DNA of 64,000 bases from Rhizobium johnstonii 3841 (lineage in GTDB: Bacteria > Pseudomonadota > Alphaproteobacteria > Rhizobiales > Rhizobiaceae): contig NC_008380.1 in NCBI RefSeq assembly GCF_000009265.1, positions 3,291,501-3,355,500 on the forward strand. The letters run 5' to 3'. Shown here piece by piece: positions 42,904 to 51,849 of the stretch (the stretch's first letter is position 1; each line of letters begins with the position of its first letter). The notes beneath the pieces are model-generated. The model worked only from the letters and a program-made list of their open reading frames with translations. It ran no database searches and was not told the origin of the DNA. Position numbers and translations under genes: made by a program.

Positions 42904-43233
42904 TCAGCGACCGGCAATAATGCTGGAGATGATCCCGCTGGTAACGCCGATCAGCAGGTAATCGTTATCGGCCCGCACCCAGCGATAACCGCGGGGCGGA
43001 GGCGCCAGCCGGTAGCGGCGGTAGTCGTTGACATCGGAGAACCGGCGACGCTCGCTGGCATTGACGCGGTATCCCCTCTTCCAATGCGACCGGACGACCA
43101 CCTTCTTATGCACGACCACCTTCTTATGCACGACGACCGGGGGACGGCGATGATCGTCGGCGCTGGCCTGGGAAACAACCATCGGGGAAAGAAGGAAGGA
43201 GGCGGAAAGAAGAGCTGCAAAAATCTTTTTCAT
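42904..43233 (-). CDS. RcnB-like periplasmic protein
   Basis: This 109-residue secreted protein (signal peptide to about residue 25) carries the repeat VVVHKKVVVHKKVVV and the RcnB-family core YRRYRLAPPPRGYRWVRADNDYLLIGVTSGIISSIIAG. RcnB proteins help keep Ni2+/Co2+ in the periplasm, but most rhizobial homologues are uncharacterised. The start has a ribosome site just upstream. Confidence 0.8.
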   Translation of the reverse strand: MKKIFAALLSASFLLSPMVVSQASADDHRRPPVVVHKKVVVHKKVVVRSHWKRGYRVNASERRRFSDVNDYRRYRLAPPPRGYRWVRADNDYLLIGVTSGIISSIIAGR

Positions 43234-43596
43234 GCGGAGTTCCTCGTGTTGAGTACGAGACCAAACTAGGGCCGAAAAGATGAACTGAAACTGAAATAAA
43301 AATTAAACTTTTGTAATGGAATCCGATGGCTACGGGTCGAAGTTTATATTTTAGATTAAGCTTATACACGGTGATCGAAGTTTTGGCTTCCTGCTGCTGG
43401 CGGCAGGCGGCATGCTCTCGATTCGATCTAGTTTCGCCTAAGGGTGCTCAGCGATTTGGCCTAACGAAATACATAAAAAAACTTGAAACGGGCGCATAAT
43501 CGAGTTTCAAGGCGAGACATCCTAGGAATAGGAGAATTCTGCAACCCGCGAGGGGACGATCAGATCAAGACAACGAAGACCACAATGGAGGAAACC
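43234..43596. other. Intergenic region with no clear feature
   Basis: There are 363 bp between the divergent RcnB-like and VOC genes. Parts are AT-rich (around 43290-43370). I cannot assign a promoter, RNA or repeat with confidence. Confidence 0.4.
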
Positions 43597-43980
43597 ATGC
43601 CCGGTATCAGCATGCGCTACATCGTCGACGACGTCGACGCCGCGGTGGAATTCTACACAAGACATCTCGGATTCTCCGTCGCGCTTCGTCCCGCACCGAG
43701 TTTCGCCATCCTGACCAGGGACGGTTTTCGTCTGTTCGTCAGCGGTATGACGGGACCGGGCGGAGCATCTCAAGCAATGCCCGACGGGCGAAAGCCGGAG
43801 CCTGGCGGATGGAATCGTATCCAGATCGAGGTCGGAGACCTGGAGGCGAAAGTCACCGCACTGCGCCAAACCGGTGCGCGCTTCCGCAACGAGATCGTGC
43901 AGGGCATCGGCGGCAAGCAGATCCTGCTCGATGATCCGGCCGGAAACCCGATCGAACTCTTCGAAGCGCCCAAGAGGTGA
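43597..43980 (+). CDS. VOC-fold (glyoxalase-like) protein
   Basis: This 127-residue single-domain VOC protein has MRYIVDDVDAAVEFYTRHLGFSVAL and, at the end, QILLDDPAGNPIELFEAPKR, with the metal-ligand Glu in the last strand. It is a small dioxygenase/antibiotic-binding or isomerase-type fold; the substrate is unknown. ATG at 43597 has GGAGG upstream. Two tandem hairpins follow. Confidence 0.8.
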   Translation: MPGISMRYIVDDVDAAVEFYTRHLGFSVALRPAPSFAILTRDGFRLFVSGMTGPGGASQAMPDGRKPEPGGWNRIQIEVGDLEAKVTALRQTGARFRNEIVQGIGGKQILLDDPAGNPIELFEAPKR

Positions 43981-43993
43981 ATGGGGCGACGCC

Positions 43994-44105
43994 GGTCATG
44001 CGGTTCACCACGCGTTTTACGCCTCGCATCGGTGAACCGCACGTATGATCCCGGTCATGCGCTTTGCCACGCATTTTGCGGCCAGCATTGCAAACCGACG
44101 CAGTA
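43994..44105. repeat. Tandem 59-bp hairpin repeat with compensatory changes
   Basis: Copy 1 (43994-44052) and copy 2 (44053-44105) share GGTCATGCG, CCACGC, TTTT and GCAT blocks. In copy 1, TGCGGTTCACC (43999-44009) pairs with GGTGAACCGCA (44031-44041). In copy 2 the corresponding arms change to TTTGC and GCAAA and still pair. It lies between the VOC and CorC-type genes. Confidence 0.65.
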
Positions 44106-44222
44106 TTTCGATTACGGCAGCCCGGCTTCGGCATCTCTCGCCCCAGGACTAGCCGGAACGCCTTGCCACCGGTGTGCGAGCGTGTAGTTTCGGATTCCCA
44201 TCAATTCGAAGGCAGGGAAAAC

Positions 44223-45554
44223 ATGTCCGATTCCGCCGGCGGGCTCTCCGACTATGTTGGGATACTAGCCGTGTTTCTTCTCGTCGCCGCCAATGGCTTC
44301 TTCGTTGCCGCCGAATTCGCCCTGGTGTCGGTCAGGCGTAGCCGCGTCGCCGAACTCGCTGCGGCAGGCCGCATGAACGCCTCGGCACTTCAGCGCGCCG
44401 TCGACAATCTCGACTCCAACCTTGCAGCCACCCAGCTCGGCATCACCATCTCGTCGCTCGCGCTCGGCTGGGTTGGAGAACCGGCGCTTGCGCACCTGAT
44501 CGAGCCGCTGCTGTCCTGGTTGCCCGGGCAATGGGCGACGGCGGGCGCGCATACTGTTGCCGTCGTCATCGCCTTCGTCATCATCACGGCCCTGCATATC
44601 GTGCTCGGCGAGCTCGCGCCGAAGAGCCTGGCGCTTCAGCGCAGCGAGGCCACTTCGCTTGCCGTGGTGCGTCCGCTCGGTCTGTTCCTGGTGCTGTTCA
44701 AGCCGGCGATCTTTGTCCTGAACGGCATGGGCAACATGGTGCTGCGGGGTGTGGGTCTTCGCGCCGGAACCGGGGAATCGTCGTTCCATTCGCCGCAGGA
44801 GCTTAAGCTGTTGGTCGCCGAGAGCCAGGAGGCCGGCCTTCTCAACCAGGTGCAGCAGCAGCTCGTCGAGCGGGTGTTCAACATCGGCGACAGGCCGATC
44901 TCCGACATCATGACCCCGCGTCTCGACATCGAATGGTTCGACGCCGACGACAGCGAGGCCGAGATCCTGAAGACCATCCGCGAATGCAGCCACGAACAAT
45001 TGCTGGTCGCCCGCGGCTCGATCGACGAGCCGATTGGCATGGTGTTGAAGAAGGACCTTCTCGATCAGGTTCTCGACGGCGGCAAGGTCCGGCCGATGGA
45101 GGTGATCAAGCAGCCGCTGGTGCTGCATGAGGGCACCTCGGTCGTCCGCGTGCTCGACAGTTTCAAGGCCTCACCCGTTCGCCTCGCCATCGTCATCGAC
45201 GAATATGGCAGCCTCGAAGGCATCGTCACCCAGACCGACCTGCTCGAAGCCATCGCTGGCGACCTGCCGGGATCCAACGAAGAGCCCGATATCGTCGTCA
45301 GGGAAGACGGGTCGCTCTTGATCGATGCGATGATGCCGGCCTTCGACGCCTTCGAACGGCTCGGCCTGCGCGATCGTCCGGACGCCGATTTCCATACGCT
45401 GGCGGGCTTCGCGCTGCATCAGCTCCAGCACATCCCCGAAGCCGGCGAAACCTTCGTCTTCGACAACTGGCGCTTCGAGGTGCTCGACATGGACGGCATG
45501 CGTATCGACAAGATGCTCGCGACGCGCATTTCCGCGGATGGGGCGGAGGCCTAG
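44223..45554 (+). CDS. CorC/HlyC-type CNNM-CBS membrane protein
   Basis: This 443-residue protein has a DUF21/CNNM transmembrane domain (about 1-190), a pair of CBS domains (about 205-330: RPISDIMTPRLDIEW, PLVLHEGTSVVRVLDSFKASPVRLAIVIDEYGSLEGIVTQTDLLEAIAGDLPG) and a CorC_HlyC C-terminal domain. Members are often called hemolysins but act in Mg2+/Co2+ homeostasis. ATG at 44223 follows a GCAGGG ribosome site. Confidence 0.9.
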   Translation: MSDSAGGLSDYVGILAVFLLVAANGFFVAAEFALVSVRRSRVAELAAAGRMNASALQRAVDNLDSNLAATQLGITISSLALGWVGEPALAHLIEPLLSWLPGQWATAGAHTVAVVIAFVIITALHIVLGELAPKSLALQRSEATSLAVVRPLGLFLVLFKPAIFVLNGMGNMVLRGVGLRAGTGESSFHSPQELKLLVAESQEAGLLNQVQQQLVERVFNIGDRPISDIMTPRLDIEWFDADDSEAEILKTIRECSHEQLLVARGSIDEPIGMVLKKDLLDQVLDGGKVRPMEVIKQPLVLHEGTSVVRVLDSFKASPVRLAIVIDEYGSLEGIVTQTDLLEAIAGDLPGSNEEPDIVVREDGSLLIDAMMPAFDAFERLGLRDRPDADFHTLAGFALHQLQHIPEAGETFVFDNWRFEVLDMDGMRIDKMLATRISADGAEA

Positions 45555-46972
45555 CCGACCGCCAGCGTCCAGAGCATCCCCGTAGCCGCGCAGGCTAGCA
45601 GCGTCGCGATCACCGAAGCCTTGAAGCGGAAGATTGCGATGGCCGCGGCGGCAGACAGCGCCATTGCCGCCGGCACGGCCGATTGCAGCACGGGAATATC
45701 GAGCCGCAAGCCGCCAAGCTCGACGGTCGCAACCTCGGCAAACAGCGTGTGCAGGGCAAACCAGATAGCGAGGTTGAGGATAACCCCGACCACCGCCGCT
45801 GTTATGGCCGACATCGCACCGGCGAGCGCAATGTTACCGCGTAGTTTTTCGATGAACGGCGCGCCGAGGAAGATCCAGAGGAAACAGGGCACGAAGGTGA
45901 CCCAGCTCGTCAGGATCGCCGCAAGTGTTGCAGCAAGCATCGGGTCCAGCGCTCCCGGATCGCGGTAGGCGCCCATGAAGCCGACGAACTGGACGACCAT
46001 GATCAATGGCCCCGGCGTCGTCTCGGCCATGCCAAGACCATCCAGCATCTCGCCGGGTTTCAGCCAGCCGAAATGCTGCACGGCCTCCTGCGCGACATAG
46101 GCAAGCACGGCATAGGCCCCGCCGAAGGTGACGACCGCCATCTTGCTGAAGAACAGGCCGATCTCGGTAAAGACGTTGTCAGCACCGAAGGTTGTGTAAA
46201 GCGCCGCGAGCGGCGCGAGCCAGAGGGCAAGCAGCACGGCCGAGATGCGCAGCGACCAGGCGAGATTCGGGCGCGCATGCGCCGGTATGCCCTCGCCGAG
46301 CGCCGACTCGGCGTCCGACAGTGTCGCGCCGCTTCCGGCCTTGTGGCCGCCGCCCATCCGGAAGGCGGCAAGTCCGAACCTGCCGCCGAAGAAGCCGGCG
46401 ATGCCGGCGGCGAGCACGATCAGCGGGAACGGCACATGAAGAAAGAAGATGGCGATGAAGGCCGCGGCCGCGATACCGATCATGACGCGATTCTTGAGCG
46501 CACGGCCGCCGATGCGGATGACGGCCTGCACGACGACGGCAAGCACCGCCGCCTTCAGCCCGAAGAACAGGCCGGCGACGATGCCGACATTGCCGTAAGC
46601 CGCGTAGATATAGCTGAGACAGAGGATCGACAGGAACCCAGGCAGTACGAACAGCAGGCCGGCGACGAGACCGCCCACTGTCCGATGCATCAGCCAGCCG
46701 ATATAGATGGCGAGCTGCTGCGCCTCGGGTCCGGGAAGCAGCATGCAATAGTTCAGCGCATGCAGAAAACGGTGCTCGCCGATCCATCGCTTCTCGTCGA
46801 CAATGATCCGATGCATCACTGCAATCTGGCCGGCGGGGCCGCCGAAACTCAGGGCGGCGACGCGCAGCCACACCCTGAAGGCCTCGCCAAACGAGACGCC
46901 GTGATGATGCTCCTCTCCCGCGTCCTCCTCCGCCGTTTTGCCGCCGGGCGCATTATCCGTCATCTCGACCAT
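45551..46972 (-). CDS. chrA: ChrA chromate transporter (long, two-domain)
   Basis: This 473-residue inner-membrane protein of the CHR superfamily has two homologous halves. The first holds RVAALSFGGPAGQIAVMHR and LPGPEAQQLAIYIGWLM; the second holds KMAVVTFGGAYAVLAYVAQEAVQHFGWL and AETTPGPLIMVVQFVGFMGAYRDPG. It exports chromate, lowering Cr(VI) toxicity. A His/Glu-rich N-terminus precedes the first helix. The start (TGAGATG) is coupled to the stop of the preceding rhodanese-ChrB gene. Confidence 0.92.
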   Translation of the reverse strand: MVEMTDNAPGGKTAEEDAGEEHHHGVSFGEAFRVWLRVAALSFGGPAGQIAVMHRIIVDEKRWIGEHRFLHALNYCMLLPGPEAQQLAIYIGWLMHRTVGGLVAGLLFVLPGFLSILCLSYIYAAYGNVGIVAGLFFGLKAAVLAVVVQAVIRIGGRALKNRVMIGIAAAAFIAIFFLHVPFPLIVLAAGIAGFFGGRFGLAAFRMGGGHKAGSGATLSDAESALGEGIPAHARPNLAWSLRISAVLLALWLAPLAALYTTFGADNVFTEIGLFFSKMAVVTFGGAYAVLAYVAQEAVQHFGWLKPGEMLDGLGMAETTPGPLIMVVQFVGFMGAYRDPGALDPMLAATLAAILTSWVTFVPCFLWIFLGAPFIEKLRGNIALAGAMSAITAAVVGVILNLAIWFALHTLFAEVATVELGGLRLDIPVLQSAVPAAMALSAAAAIAIFRFKASVIATLLACAATGMLWTLAVG

Positions 46973-46973
46973 C

Positions 46974-47789
46974 TCATGCCCTCTTCTTCGGCGCCGGCCA
47001 ATTGTGGGTTTCCTCGGTCGCATCGCGGCACCAGCGGAAGAAGGCGTCGTAGAGAAGCATCCCGGCCTCGAGCTGTTCCAGATCGTCGGAATACATCCTG
47101 GAGAGGCCGAGCGAGGCGGCCAGCAGGCCCGCCGCCTCGGGCGCGAGATCGAGCCTTGCGGTATCCGCCGCCCTGACGATCCGCGCCAGGCGCAGAAGCG
47201 GTTCCGAAGCCAGCCCAAACTCCTCGATCATCACATCGAAGGTACAGAGCTCGCCGCGATGGCTCCAGAACCCATCCTCGATATCGAAGGGCGTCGCCCC
47301 GAAACGCTCGCCGACGGCCAAAACCTCGGGCGCCGGCACGAACAGAAACACGGCGTTTGGATCGACGAAGCGCCGGATCAGCCAGGGACAGGCGATACGA
47401 TCGATCTTCGGCCGCGCGCGCGTCACCCAGACGGTGCGCTCTTCAGCGTCATGTTGCGGCAGCTTTGCATCGGGCACGGCCGGTCCACCCGCGATCCACG
47501 CCTCGAAGCCACCTTCGAGGCTTTCCGCGTCGATCCCGGCATGGCGGAGATAGGCGGCAACACCATGACTAAGCTTGCCGCCTCTCTGGCATACCACGAC
47601 GACGGCTTCGGCATCGACGCCGCCAACCCAGGACGCGACATCGGCATGGGCGCGCCGGATCGAGCCCGGCACCAGACGCGGATCGAGCGCGAAGTCCTCC
47701 TCCGTGCGCACGTCGATAATGACGGGAGCCCCAGGTGTCCCGATGAGGCGGCTGAGCTTTTCAGGTGAGATTTCTAGAAATGACGGCAT
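46974..47789 (-). CDS. chrB: Rhodanese-ChrB fusion protein (chromate resistance)
   Basis: This 271-residue protein joins an N-terminal rhodanese domain (about 10-105; catalytic-loop Cys67 in VVCQRGGKLSHG) to a ChrB C-terminal domain (TVWVTRARPKIDRIACPWLIRRFVDPNAVFLFV... SHRGELCTFDVMIEEFGL). ChrB proteins regulate or support chromate resistance; the rhodanese addition suggests thiol or sulfur chemistry. It is translationally coupled to chrA. The symbol chrB reflects the C-terminal domain only. Confidence 0.85.
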   Translation of the reverse strand: MPSFLEISPEKLSRLIGTPGAPVIIDVRTEEDFALDPRLVPGSIRRAHADVASWVGGVDAEAVVVVCQRGGKLSHGVAAYLRHAGIDAESLEGGFEAWIAGGPAVPDAKLPQHDAEERTVWVTRARPKIDRIACPWLIRRFVDPNAVFLFVPAPEVLAVGERFGATPFDIEDGFWSHRGELCTFDVMIEEFGLASEPLLRLARIVRAADTARLDLAPEAAGLLAASLGLSRMYSDDLEQLEAGMLLYDAFFRWCRDATEETHNWPAPKKRA

Positions 47790-48180
47790 GACGCGTCCCT
47801 CCGTTGATCGGTTTTACTGGACGCGATTCTTCAGCATGACGCCTCGTGGGGTGATCGCGACCCCATGGCCAAACCATGCGCAAACAGACCCCGTCGTGTC
47901 AAGCGCATTACGCCATGGCGGCTTGCCGTCCGCGGCAGCGGCCTGCCATCCACCACGGCACCCGATCAGCCGGCAGCTCTTCCACGGGGTCTCTGCCGGT
48001 CGCCTCCAGGCGAGCCGGCAGGCAGATGAGAGGTGAGCGGCAAAGCCACGAATGCACGGAGCGCCATCAACCAGCGGGAATGAAGAGTACGAAAACCCAA
48101 TCAGCACAAGCGCTTCGGCCCAGAACGGAACAAAATGCCCACTTCGGCATTCTTCTCTCACCGAAAGAGGAGAAAGTACC
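47790..48180. other. Intergenic region with a mosaic-repeat remnant
   Basis: There are 391 bp with no convincing gene. The stretch 48012-48063 (AGCCGGCAGGCAGATGAGAG ... AATGCACGGAGCGC) matches one arm of the mosaic repeats at 4931 and 35161. GCCGGCAG and CTGCCGGT motifs nearby suggest a degraded palindrome. The rest shows nothing recognisable. Confidence 0.5.
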
Positions 48181-48489
48181 ATGACGTACGACCCCAATAA
48201 TGCCAACGACCCGAACCGCCCGCTGAACCCAAATCTGGATCTGCGCACCACGCCGAGCGCGCGCACCAATAATACGTGGGTTGTCTGGGCCGCTGCATTG
48301 GCCGTGATCGCTGTCGCTGCATTCGCCTATTCGCAGTGGAGCACCCCCGGGACATCCCCGGACACGACAGCTTCCACGACCCAATCCGAGCCGGCGCCGG
48401 CCAAGCCGATCGCTCCGACCGACAACAGCGCTACGCCCGCACCGGCACCAGCACCGGCCACTCCGCCGGCTGCCCCGGCACAGCAGTAA
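48181..48489 (+). CDS. Single-pass membrane protein with Pro/Ala-rich tail
   Basis: This 102-residue protein has an Asn/Pro-rich N-terminus, one hydrophobic helix (about 33-50, VVWAAALAVIAVAAFAY) and a low-complexity Thr/Ser/Pro/Ala tail. AGAGGAGAAAG upstream of the ATG is a good ribosome site. It probably sits in the inner membrane with a periplasmic tail. Function unknown. Confidence 0.7.
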   Translation: MTYDPNNANDPNRPLNPNLDLRTTPSARTNNTWVVWAAALAVIAVAAFAYSQWSTPGTSPDTTASTTQSEPAPAKPIAPTDNSATPAPAPAPATPPAAPAQQ

Positions 48490-48507
48490 TCGCCGCTCGG
48501 CCAGAAG

Positions 48508-48528
48508 AAGCCGGCCCAGTGCCGGCTT
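48508..48528 (+). terminator. Terminator-like hairpin
   Basis: AAGCCGGC (48508-48515) pairs with GCCGGCTT (48521-48528), followed by CCTTTC, shortly after the membrane-protein stop. Confidence 0.6.
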
Positions 48529-48775
48529 CCTTTCAGCCGCGAGCTCTTGAAGTTTTTTAAGAAAACCCTACTTAAGGGATAGCAAATCTGTCTCTGACGG
48601 CTGACCACGGAGGTACTGGCAGCCGTTATCGAGACTGATCGAGGAAGGTCGGTGCGAGTTTCGCCCGGCCTTTTTTCTTGACCTCGTCATCCATGCCGAA
48701 CAGGCATTCAAGCTGGCGGCATGATCGAAGAAATTCAAGGTCATCGCTTCGTCCCGGCAACGCTTGGCTCCGATA

Positions 48776-49078
48776 TTACTTGGGAATCCTGTTATAGAAG
48801 GACTGCGGATCGTACACGCACTCGTAGTCGAGGAGGCAAAGCTTGCCATTGGCATCCCTCACCCTTGCCGTGTCGTACTTGTCGCCGAGATTGCACCTAG
48901 CCGGCGGATAACGGAAGCTGCGGCCGCCAAAGCCCATGCGCACAAAAACCGCCTTGTCCTTTCGGATGATCTGCGCAAGCTCTTCGCAACTGTGATCCCT
49001 GGCATTGACCTCCACCGCCTCGACGGCAAGAGCGACGGACGGAAACAATAGTGCGACGGCCAGAACAACGCTTTTCAT
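48776..49078 (-). CDS. Small secreted protein, paralogue 1 of a tandem pair
   Basis: This 100-residue protein has a signal peptide (about 1-18) and a mature part with four Cys: HSCEELAQIIRKDKAVFVRMGFGGRSFRYPPARCNLGDKYDT, then KLCLLDYECVYDPQSFYNRIP. The next gene upstream encodes a close relative. The conserved GFGGRSFRYPPA is unusual; I do not recognise a function. ATG at 49078 has GGAG 5 bp upstream. Confidence 0.75.
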   Translation of the reverse strand: MKSVVLAVALLFPSVALAVEAVEVNARDHSCEELAQIIRKDKAVFVRMGFGGRSFRYPPARCNLGDKYDTARVRDANGKLCLLDYECVYDPQSFYNRIPK

Positions 49079-49215
49079 GGAAACTCCTGAATGTGAGAGA
49101 GCGAAGTTAGGGCATCGCACCGCATGCGGCCAGTCCCGAAACCCTCCGAATTCCACGCCTGAGCACAGCCGCATGCACTTCCCGCTCGCTGCCTGTCTCA
49201 ACCGGAAGCGCCGAG

Positions 49216-49256
49216 AGCGCCGTGCGTCCTTTCGGACGCACAAAGCACGATGCGCT
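49216..49256. repeat. Nested palindrome, family A
   Basis: Outer AGCGC/GCGCT (49216-49220 and 49252-49256) and inner GTGCGTCC/GGACGCAC (49222-49229 and 49234-49241). It lies between the two secreted paralogue genes. Confidence 0.65.
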
Positions 49257-49551
49257 AGGGAAAATTATAAGGCGACGCGGGGTCAAAGACGCAGGCATAA
49301 TCAAGGATGCACTGATTTCCACCTGCATCGCGCAAACTGGTCGTGGTGCGCTTATCGCCCATGCTGCATTGGGCGGGCGGATAACGGAAACTGCGGCCGC
49401 CGAAACCGACGCGAACAAAGACCTTTTTGTTCTGGCGGATGATCTGCGTAAGCTCGCTGCAGCTATGCTCGCTCGCTTTGACGTTCATGACGCCTGCGCC
49501 AAAGGCGGGTAGCGGCAGAGTCAAGGCAACGACTAGAATGACGCTTCTCAT
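49255..49551 (-). CDS. Small secreted protein, paralogue 2 of a tandem pair
   Basis: This 98-residue protein has a signal peptide (about 1-18) and shares with its neighbour the blocks HSCSELTQIIRQNKKVFVRVGFGGRSFRYPPAQC, GDK and CILDYACVFDP. The Cys positions are conserved, so two disulfides in the periplasm are likely. The pair arose by tandem duplication. Function unknown. Confidence 0.75.
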   Translation of the reverse strand: MRSVILVVALTLPLPAFGAGVMNVKASEHSCSELTQIIRQNKKVFVRVGFGGRSFRYPPAQCSMGDKRTTTSLRDAGGNQCILDYACVFDPASPYNFP

Positions 49552-49695
49552 GGGACCCTCCCAGTGTGTGTGAGGGAAACTAGCGCGCGCAGATCACTGC
49601 GACCAGTCCTTTGGGCAAGGCTAGCAATGCCGCCTGCTTCCAGCAGGCCGGAAAATCCGGCCTGAGTTCAAATACATCAATCTTTTCAAGAGATT

Positions 49696-49771
<76 letters not shown>

Positions 49772-49952
49772 GTTCGCGCTTGGCTGCGCGGTGTGACGGG
49801 GCGTATAAACAGGATCGGCAGGCTTGTCCAGCGCATAGGCGAAATTTCTTTGGTTAATCGCGAAGATTTTTCGGCATGGCTGAAATGCAGCGCAGAACCC
49901 CGAAAATCGGAATCGATTTTTGGAAAGGATTATGCGCCGATTCAAAGTGATA

Positions 49953-49990
49953 GAGCGTCCTTAGCGCGTTCTATCGGACGCGCGGCGCTC
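49953..49990. repeat. Nested palindrome, family A (diverged)
   Basis: Outer GAGCG/CGCTC (49953-49957 and 49986-49990) surrounds GCGCGT and ACGCGC segments. It is a diverged member of the family, just downstream of the phzF-like stop. Confidence 0.45.
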
Positions 49991-49998
49991 CAGTGAAA

Positions 49999-50910
49999 TC
50001 AAAGGTCGAGCGTGCCGCTGGCCAGCCGCACCGCCTGGCCGCCAATCCGCGCGTTGGAGATCGCCCCGCCGTCGACATCGATATGCAGGTGAATGAAGGA
50101 CGGCCGGCCCATCTCGACGCCCTGCTCGATCATGATCGGGTGATGCCCGTCCGTCAGCCGGTCGAAATGGTGGATGGCGCCGGAGAGTGCGGCCGCCGCC
50201 GAGCCGGTGGCCGGATCTTCGACGATGCCCATGCCGCTTGCGAACATGCGCGCGTGAAACTTTGCCACGTGGTTGACGCCGCCACGGCAATAGACATAGG
50301 CCGAGGCAAGCGCGCCATCGACGAAGGGCACGATCTTTTCCCAGAGCTGCGGATCGAATTCCACCCGCTGTGTGGCTCCGACATCGTGTACCGGAATGAG
50401 CAAGAAGGGAACGCCGGCGCTCCAGATCGACGGGACGTGATTTTCGAAGCCGATCTCGGTCACCTTCAGCGATAGCGCATCGGCGATGCCGAGCTTGTCG
50501 AGCGGCATGATGGCCGGCTGCGATTTGCGCGGCAGGTCGAATTCGGCAAAGCTCGCCTCGCCCTCCCTCAGCCGCACCGCGCAACGCACCGGCCCGACAT
50601 TTTCCTCAAGCACCGTGACGAGATCGCGCGTCGCAGCACCGTGCGCCCGTTCGGCCAGCGCCACCGCCGTGCCGACCGTGGGATGGCCGGCAAACGGCAG
50701 CTCGCGCCCAGGCGTGAATATCCTCAGACGCGCCGCATAGGCGGGGTTGGTTGAAGGCTGCACGAAGACCGTCTCCGAGAGATTGATCTCCCGGGTGATC
50801 GCCTGCATCGCCTCGTCGCTGAGATCGTCTCCGTCGAAGATCACCGCCAGCGGATTGCCCGCAAGCTTTCGATCGGTGAACACGTCATAGACGCTGTAGC
50901 TTCGCGCCAC
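49999..50910 (-). CDS. PhzF-family isomerase/epimerase-like protein
   Basis: This 303-residue protein has two related halves and a diaminopimelate-epimerase-like fold. Diagnostic segments are Glu46 in NLSETVFV, GHPTVGTAVALAE, and the second-half DPATGSAAAALSGAI. PhzF enzymes use acid/base Glu and Asp to isomerise a small substrate; many bacterial members have no phenazine role. No phenazine genes are near. Confidence 0.88.
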   Translation of the reverse strand: MARSYSVYDVFTDRKLAGNPLAVIFDGDDLSDEAMQAITREINLSETVFVQPSTNPAYAARLRIFTPGRELPFAGHPTVGTAVALAERAHGAATRDLVTVLEENVGPVRCAVRLREGEASFAEFDLPRKSQPAIMPLDKLGIADALSLKVTEIGFENHVPSIWSAGVPFLLIPVHDVGATQRVEFDPQLWEKIVPFVDGALASAYVYCRGGVNHVAKFHARMFASGMGIVEDPATGSAAAALSGAIHHFDRLTDGHHPIMIEQGVEMGRPSFIHLHIDVDGGAISNARIGGQAVRLASGTLDL

Positions 50911-51075
50911 ATCGGCCTCCTTGAATCGTCATCGCGCCGCCAACCTGCCCGACCATGCGAGCGAGTGCAAGGCGCTAAAACGCGTCACGTCAACCGGATT
51001 CACACGACGCGCTTTCGATCGTTACGTGATGCGTGTCGTTATCCCGAAACGCTGCATGGCTTTGGGCGGCATACA

Positions 51076-51849
51076 TCAACTCCGCTCGGCCTGACCGAAA
51101 TACCAGTCGATCACAGGCAACATGGCGATGTTATAGGCATGGGCGGAGGGATCGGCCGAGCGGATCGCCACCGCGCCCGCGATCTCCTGATCCTCGGCGA
51201 CGAGCATATGCCGCTCGATCCGCTCGATCATCTCATCCGCCGTCATGTCGAAGCGGAATAACCGCAGCAGCGTCACCGTGCGCTTGTTATGGGTGGCGAA
51301 CATCCCCTCGCCGGCGACGGATTCGGCAAGATCGAGCCCGGTCTCCTCATGGACCTCGCGGCGCATGTTCGCCTCGATGTCGCAGCGCCCGTCGACGATA
51401 TCCTCCGGCTCCAGCGAGCCGGCGGCGAAATAGACCTGGCCGGGATTGGCGGTATGGGCGCCCATGCGGATCGCCACCAGTGCGCCATCGGAGGTCTCGA
51501 GCACCGGATAGGCGAAGATGTGAATGCCGCCCTGGCGCCGCGGCTGCCGGCGCCACCACATGAAGGCCGAAAAGGGAATGACGTGGCCCTCGCCGGCAAT
51601 CCCGTCTTCACCGAGCGATACCAGCCGCTGGAACACCATGCGCCCGTCGAACAGCGCCGGATTGGCAGCAGTCTCCCTGACCCAGTTCTCCTGGATCGCC
51701 GCTTCTTCGGCGGCGACGAAGGGATGGGGACCGGGCAGAATGCGCAGATCCACGCCGGCAATCGGGAAGACCGTCGCCTCCGGCGGCCAGCCGGCGAAAT
51801 CATCGGAAAAATTGATGTTGGTGAAATTCGCGTTCAAATTTGCATTCAT
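51076..51849 (-). CDS. Nudix hydrolase-like protein
   Basis: This 257-residue protein has an N-terminal arm of about 110 residues and then a Nudix core with REVHEETGLDL, preceded by GSLEPEDIVDGRCDIEANM in the position of the first part of the box. It would hydrolyse a nucleoside diphosphate derivative. Its start overlaps the EEP-nuclease stop (ATGA), so the two are co-transcribed and both act on phosphate esters. Confidence 0.75.
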   Translation of the reverse strand: MNANLNANFTNINFSDDFAGWPPEATVFPIAGVDLRILPGPHPFVAAEEAAIQENWVRETAANPALFDGRMVFQRLVSLGEDGIAGEGHVIPFSAFMWWRRQPRRQGGIHIFAYPVLETSDGALVAIRMGAHTANPGQVYFAAGSLEPEDIVDGRCDIEANMRREVHEETGLDLAESVAGEGMFATHNKRTVTLLRLFRFDMTADEMIERIERHMLVAEDQEIAGAVAIRSADPSAHAYNIAMLPVIDWYFGQAERS

